Positions 59,699 to 64,000 of a DNA stretch of 64,000 nucleotides are shown one piece after another (position 1 is the first letter of the stretch; every line of letters begins with the position of its first letter). The notes below the pieces were generated by a model. The model searched no databases. It saw nothing but the letters and a program-made list of their open reading frames with translations, and had not been told where the DNA came from. The position numbers and the translations under genes were made by a program. Location of the stretch: NCBI RefSeq assembly GCF_001941965.1, contig NZ_MKZO01000022.1, positions 32,355 through 96,354 on the forward strand, given 5' to 3'. This DNA comes from Pseudomonas putida. Its GTDB lineage: Bacteria > Pseudomonadota > Gammaproteobacteria > Pseudomonadales > Pseudomonadaceae.

Positions 59699-61618
59699 TC
59701 AAAACTGATAGCTGGCCTTCAGGCTCCCGCTGACGCCATGACTGCCGCCACCCGCGATCACCCCAAGGTCAGCCCCCACGCTGAAGTCCCCCTGGCTCGC
59801 CGTCAGGTTGAAGCCACCACTGAACTGGTCACGGCTGTCGAACGCTGCACGCTGCTCGACATCCAGCCCCAGCAGATGGCCCTGGCTATCGACGTCGTGA
59901 TTGCCCAGCGCATGCTCGTAGCCCGCTTCGAGGCCCGGCGTCAGTTGCCAGCCAGCGCCGAGCTCATGCGGCGCGAAGGAGGCCTTCACATTGGCAAAGG
60001 CACTGCGCCGGGTTTCCTTCAGGCCATCCACCTGCAAAGCCAGCTCGCTGCCCTTCTCCTGGAAGCCATCGAGGTCCACCCGGCTGACCCGCACACCCAG
60101 GCTCGGCTCGACCGTGACACCCGACATTGGCATCCGGTAGCCCAACGCCAGGCTCGCGCCCGCCAGGGTGCCCTCGGTATCGCCCTTGGCCGCGCCGAGA
60201 CCACCACCCAGTTCGCGCTTGCTGTCGTAGTCCAGCCAACCGCCACTCAGCCCGGCTTCAAGGAAGAGGCCACGGTCCAGCGTGTCGAAAGCGAAGCGCG
60301 CACCGGTCTTGATGAAGGTCAGGTCCGTATCCACATCACCACCCGCCGCCCCGACGCTGCCACGGCTGTAGCCGAAGCCGGCATGGGCACTGAGCTGCTC
60401 GGAGAAGCGCTGAGTGAGGCCGACCATCATGCCCTGGGTGTGTTCGTTACTGCTCGCGGCACGGGAGGAACCATCGGTGCCCTGGTACCCGGCCAGCGCC
60501 GTGGTCCACAGCCGGTACTGGCCGATCTTCAGGTCGGTGCCGCTGGCATAGGGCGCGGCCGCCTTGTCCAGCAGCGCGCCCTGGCGCAGCAGGTAACTCG
60601 CCGCGTCGGCATGCACCTGCCCGCCCACGGTCGCTTCGACGCCGCCGAGGCTGCCCGCATCGATGGCCGACTGCAGGTAGTAGTTGTAGGCCGTGTAGTC
60701 CCCGGACAGGCTGCTGTTCTGCAACTGCGACAGCAGTTGCGCCCCCGCCGCCGCGTTGCCCAGCAGGTCGGCAGCCCCCGGCAGGCTGTTGTAGAAGACC
60801 ATCTTCCCGCGCAGTACGTAGATGGTTTCCTGGGACAGTCCCAGACCTTCCTTCAGGTAGTTGTCCATGCTGCCGTACTCGGCGGTCACCTCGTCGAGGC
60901 CGGCTTGCAGGTAGCTGGCCTGCACACCCAGCAACGGCGCGTAGATCGCCGCCATGCTCGCCGGCATCATCGCCAGGGTCGCAGCGACGCGGGCGGCGGT
61001 GTAGTCGTTGGTGGCCAGGTAGTTTTCCATGATGGTGGCGCTGTCCACTCCGGCGATGCTCAGCAGCACGGCGGCGGTCCAGCCGGTGCGGTCCTTGCCG
61101 GCGGTGCAGTGGAACAACGCAGCGCCATCCGCCGCAGCCAGCTCGTTGAACAGCACGGCGAACTGGCCGCGCATGCCGCTATCGCTGACGAAGGCGCGGT
61201 TGGTTTCCTCCATCATCGCTACGGCCTGGGCTGCGCTGGTGAAGGAAATGTTGGTGACGTTGGAACCGGAGGTGGTGCTGCCGATGATGTCGATGTTCTG
61301 GTAGACCGCGCCAGTCGGCAGGGTGTCCGGGGTCGAGGCGATTTCGCTCGGGGTGCGCAGGTCGTAGACGTTGGAGATGCCCAGGGTGTTGAGGGTGGCC
61401 AGGTCCGACGCGGTCGGGGTCAGGGCGTTGGAGCGATAGAACACACCCGAGCGCATAGTCCCGTCATTGGCCGTGGTGTAGGCCGTGTCGGTCCCGGCGA
61501 TATCACGGAAGTTGTCCATGCCGGTCAGGCGCGGGGTGTCGAGCTCGTAGGTCTCGGCGGCATGGGCGGCGATGGACAGGCTGAGGGCAGACAGGGAAAA
61601 CAGGACACGGAGCAGCAC
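59699..61618 (-). CDS. Tyrosine/lipid phosphatase fused to an autotransporter barrel
   Basis: A 639-residue secreted fusion. Signal peptide residues 1-21 (MLLRVLFSLSALSLSIAAHA). The phosphatase domain (about 25-290) has the MptpB-like features NFRDIAG (36-42), YRSNAL, DLRTPSE, and the catalytic loop HCTAGKDRTGW with Cys171 and Arg177. A linker follows, and residues from about 365 form an autotransporter beta-barrel ending in SYQF, a typical aromatic terminus. The start is GTG 61618 with AGAGG nine bases upstream. It should be displayed on or released from the cell surface; the substrate is unknown. Confidence 0.85.
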   Translation of the reverse strand: MLLRVLFSLSALSLSIAAHAAETYELDTPRLTGMDNFRDIAGTDTAYTTANDGTMRSGVFYRSNALTPTASDLATLNTLGISNVYDLRTPSEIASTPDTLPTGAVYQNIDIIGSTTSGSNVTNISFTSAAQAVAMMEETNRAFVSDSGMRGQFAVLFNELAAADGAALFHCTAGKDRTGWTAAVLLSIAGVDSATIMENYLATNDYTAARVAATLAMMPASMAAIYAPLLGVQASYLQAGLDEVTAEYGSMDNYLKEGLGLSQETIYVLRGKMVFYNSLPGAADLLGNAAAGAQLLSQLQNSSLSGDYTAYNYYLQSAIDAGSLGGVEATVGGQVHADAASYLLRQGALLDKAAAPYASGTDLKIGQYRLWTTALAGYQGTDGSSRAASSNEHTQGMMVGLTQRFSEQLSAHAGFGYSRGSVGAAGGDVDTDLTFIKTGARFAFDTLDRGLFLEAGLSGGWLDYDSKRELGGGLGAAKGDTEGTLAGASLALGYRMPMSGVTVEPSLGVRVSRVDLDGFQEKGSELALQVDGLKETRRSAFANVKASFAPHELGAGWQLTPGLEAGYEHALGNHDVDSQGHLLGLDVEQRAAFDSRDQFSGGFNLTASQGDFSVGADLGVIAGGGSHGVSGSLKASYQF

Positions 61619-61747
61619 GGCGTAGCCTCTTTGAGCGAAGTGAGGCGGCTACTATCGTCAGGGCTATGTGACTGAATATTACAAAAAGCCGGCCTGGGAA
61701 AATGCCGGCGCAATCTGTCCGTGTGCTGCGTTTTCTGTCCGTATGGC

Positions 61748-62701
61748 CTAGCTGAACCGGGAGATCAGCCAGTCCTTCAGACGCAGGAAGTCCGGGTCGT
61801 CGGCAAGTTCTTCGCGGAAGATCAGGCAATGCCGGTTTTGCGCCAGGACCAGCTCATCGCTGACCGGCCGCACCAGGCGCCCTTCCTCGATCAGGTCGCG
61901 GACCAGATGATCCCAGCCCAGCGCCAGCCCCTGCCCGTCCAGGGCCATCTGCATCAGCAGGACGAAATCATTGCTGCTGAAACGCTTTGTCGCGTCGACC
62001 AGCGGCACCTGTTGTCCATGGGAATGCAACGCGAACCACACGTCCCAGTCGACCTGCTCCGACAGCTGCGCGCGGCCATAGGGATTGACGTCCAGCAGCA
62101 CGCCGCGACGAATGCCTTCCAGGGTGTTCGACTCGGGATGGGCCTGCAGATAGCCCGGCGAACACACCGGGTAGACGACTTCGTGGAACAGCGGCATCTG
62201 CAGATAGCCGGGCCGCGAATCGAAGATCCGGGTGATGAAGATATCCGGCTCGATCCCCGGCTCGATTGTCAGGAAATGCTGGGTGGTGACCACGTTCAGG
62301 TCGATAGCGGGGTTGGCGCCGAAGAAGTCCTGCAGACGCCGCGCCAGCCACAACCCGGAAAAGGCCGGCGAGCAGCACAGGGTCAGGCTGCGCTTGTCGT
62401 TCTTGTCGCGGCGGATCCGCTCGGTGGCCTGGAAGATGTTGAGCAAGGACAACTGCGCCGCATCGAACAGCGTCGCGCCCGCTGCCGTGAGGGAAACCTC
62501 GCGCCCGGTGCGGTTGAACAGTTCGGTGCCGAGGTACAGCTCCAGGTCGCGGATCTGCCGGCTGATCGCCGCCTGGGTCACGCACAGCGACTCGGCAGCC
62601 CGGGTGAAATTGCGGTACTTGGCGGCCGCAACGAACGAGCGCACGGCCTTGAACGACGGCATGGCGATCAGCGATTGATCTGGCGGAGCGTTTTTAGCCA
62701 T
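61748..62701 (-). CDS. LysR-family regulator
   Basis: A 317-residue regulator with the N-terminal helix-turn-helix (about 17-75: FVAAAKYRNFTRAAESLCVT and AAISRQIRDLELYLGTELFN) and the periplasmic-binding-like effector domain. It looks GcvA/AmpR-like in its N-terminus. Starts at residue 1 and at Met14 (MPSFKAVRSF) are both possible. It is divergent from azlCD across 124 bases, so it probably controls that exporter. Confidence 0.9.
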   Translation of the reverse strand: MAKNAPPDQSLIAMPSFKAVRSFVAAAKYRNFTRAAESLCVTQAAISRQIRDLELYLGTELFNRTGREVSLTAAGATLFDAAQLSLLNIFQATERIRRDKNDKRSLTLCCSPAFSGLWLARRLQDFFGANPAIDLNVVTTQHFLTIEPGIEPDIFITRIFDSRPGYLQMPLFHEVVYPVCSPGYLQAHPESNTLEGIRRGVLLDVNPYGRAQLSEQVDWDVWFALHSHGQQVPLVDATKRFSSNDFVLLMQMALDGQGLALGWDHLVRDLIEEGRLVRPVSDELVLAQNRHCLIFREELADDPDFLRLKDWLISRFS

Positions 62702-62825
62702 AACAAAAACTGCCTGCTTTCCCGGAAAAAAAGTCGATTCAGGACGACAACGCCCAAGCCCTACACTCTATCCCACGATGCGGACGGATGCGTCTGTCAT
62801 ACAAAACCTATAACGAGGAGGCGAC

Positions 62826-63560
62826 ATGCCTTATCCCTCCGGCCGTGCCGCCTTCGGCGCCGGCGTCCGTGCCTTGCTGCCCCTCACCCCTGGTGTCATC
62901 CCCTTCGGCCTGGTCACCGGGGTCATGGCGATCAAGATGGGCATGAGCCCGACCATGGCCATTGGCATGACCCTGCTGTTCTATTCCGGCTCGGCGCAGA
63001 TGGTTGCCCTGCAACTGATCCACAGCGGCGTACTGCCGGTGGCGATCGTCGCCACGGCGCTGATCATCAACCTGCGCTTCATCATGTACAGCGCTTCGCT
63101 GGCCCCGCATCTGCACCAACTGCCGCGTCGCTGGACCTGGCCGCTGTCGTACATGCTTTCCGACCAGTCCTACGCGCTTTGCGCTTTGCGGCTGTCGTCC
63201 GGCGAGCTGGGGCGCTATGGCTATCACTACTACGCCGGCACGGCGGTGGCCATGTGGCTGGCGTGGAACCTGTCGGTGGTCGCTGGCGTATTCGTCGGTG
63301 GGAGCATTCCGGAAAGCTGGTCGCTGGGCTTTACCATTCCGCTGTCGTTCCTGGCCTTGCTGGTGCCGGGGATCCGCAGCATCCCGGCGCTGGTCGCGGC
63401 CATCGTCGGTGGCGGGATTGCCGTGGCGGCGGTGGACCTGCCCTATAACCTCGGGCTGGTGACGGCGTCGATCGGCGGGGTGATTGCCGGGGTGACGGCG
63501 GAAAGCCTGCGCAGGAAATCGTCGGAAGCTGACTATCAGCCGGAAGGAGAACGCCAATGA
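62826..63560 (+). CDS. azlC: AzlC-family branched-chain amino-acid exporter subunit
   Basis: A 244-residue membrane protein with about eight hydrophobic segments, the large subunit of AzlCD-type exporters. Typical are LLPLTPGVIPFGLVTGVMAI, FYSGSAQMVALQLI and NLRFIMYSASLAPHL. A GAGGAG site precedes the ATG. Its end overlaps the next gene by four bases. Confidence 0.92.
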   Translation: MPYPSGRAAFGAGVRALLPLTPGVIPFGLVTGVMAIKMGMSPTMAIGMTLLFYSGSAQMVALQLIHSGVLPVAIVATALIINLRFIMYSASLAPHLHQLPRRWTWPLSYMLSDQSYALCALRLSSGELGRYGYHYYAGTAVAMWLAWNLSVVAGVFVGGSIPESWSLGFTIPLSFLALLVPGIRSIPALVAAIVGGGIAVAAVDLPYNLGLVTASIGGVIAGVTAESLRRKSSEADYQPEGERQ

Positions 63561-63883
63561 GCGATCTGGCCTTGTGGGGACTGTTCCTGGTGGTGGGAAT
63601 GGGGACCTTTGCCTTGCGCCTGTCCTTCGTCGAGCTGTATGGCAACCTGCGGGTGCCGCCGCTGGTGAGCCGGGCCCTGGCCTACGTGCCGGCCAGCGTA
63701 CTGGCGGCGCTGGTGCTGCCGGCGGTGGTGTATCCGGAAGGGCATGGGGATTTCGTGCTGGGCAATCCGCAGATCCCGGCGGCGGTGCTGGCGGCGCTGG
63801 TGGCCTGGAAAACCCGCAATACCGTACTGACCCTGGCTGTCGGGATGGGGGCTTTGTGGGGACTGAAAATGCTCATGCACTGA
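63557..63883 (+). CDS. azlD: AzlD-family exporter subunit
   Basis: A 108-residue membrane protein, small partner of AzlC. Four hydrophobic segments, with GTFALRLSFVELYGNLRVPP and LAYVPASVLAALVLPAVVYP. Its ATG overlaps the azlC stop as ATGA, showing coupling. A REP pair follows the stop at once. Confidence 0.92.
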   Translation: MSDLALWGLFLVVGMGTFALRLSFVELYGNLRVPPLVSRALAYVPASVLAALVLPAVVYPEGHGDFVLGNPQIPAAVLAALVAWKTRNTVLTLAVGMGALWGLKMLMH

Positions 63884-63983
63884 AGGGCCTCATCGCTGGC
63901 AAGCCAGCTCCCACAGGTACAGCGGTGCTCTCGAGAACGCTGGTGAACCTGTGGGAGCTGGCTTGCCAGCGATAGGGCCCTCA
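63884..63983. repeat. REP pair (inverted)
   Basis: Facing REP copies directly behind azlD, about 40 bases apart; nothing else is seen up to the end of the window. Confidence 0.9.
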
Positions 63984-64000
63984 GCGGCCCCGCACCAGTT

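Overview
The window is about 64 kb of chromosome from a Pseudomonas, most likely of the P. fluorescens complex. This rests on the high GC content, the classic gammaproteobacterial gene strings with Pseudomonas-style proteins (OmlA, RecN next to grpE, a RimP of 152 residues), an OprD-family porin, and many intergenic pairs of the pseudomonad REP element with the core GCTGGCAAGCCAGC. The species is not resolved. No insertion sequence, prophage or CRISPR array was seen.

Layout. 1-8.1 kb: the 3' part of acs, a DUF2236 (MpaB-like) protein, a thiolase, a COG1092 methyltransferase, a 978-residue DUF748 envelope protein and a BON-domain protein. 8.5-17.3 kb (minus strand): the transcription-translation operon rimP-nusA-infB-rbfA-truB-rpsO-pnp, preceded by tRNA-Leu(GAG) and initiator tRNA-Met. 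17.6-23.8 kb (minus): rlmE-ftsH-folP-glmM-tpiA-secG. 23.9-34.6 kb: yhbY (plus), then on the minus strand grpE-dnaK-dnaJ-dapB-carA-carB-greA and a DUF4149 membrane protein. 34.8-38.9 kb: recN, fur, omlA (bamE), ratA and smpB. 39-45.8 kb: the lactate locus lldR/lldP-lldD-dld. 45.9-46.7 kb: a small periplasmic protein and the tmRNA gene ssrA. 47-56.6 kb: a uronic-acid utilisation block with an MFS transporter, an aldose-1-epimerase-like protein, a DMT exporter, a TRAP transporter, an SMP-30 lactonase, uronate dehydrogenase and an OprD porin. 56.6-58.6 kb: a gene-poor stretch with three REP pairs, the remnant of a PrlF-type antitoxin, a DUF3224 protein and a DUF6124 protein. 58.6-64 kb: an AraC regulator, a secreted tyrosine/lipid phosphatase fused to an autotransporter barrel, and a LysR regulator divergent from an azlCD exporter.

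How the parts work together. The uronate block reads as a complete uptake-and-oxidation module. The porin passes the outer membrane and the TRAP or MFS carriers pass the inner membrane. Uronate dehydrogenase then makes an aldarolactone, and the SMP-30 protein opens it to the aldarate. Three near-identical operator-like sites with the FadR-type core TTGT-N3-ACNA tie the MFS gene, the udh-TRAP operon and the porin into one regulon. The lactate locus carries its own FadR-type site (TGGT-N3-ACCA). A heat-shock (sigma-32) promoter precedes grpE, and a LexA box precedes the divergent recN.

The observations I rate highest are: (i) a carA leader with an arginine-rich 40-codon reading frame running into a terminator hairpin, which fits attenuation control; (ii) the autotransporter-displayed phosphatase; (iii) the three-site uronate regulon; and (iv) a palindromic repeat of about 90 bp present three times, each time between convergent genes.
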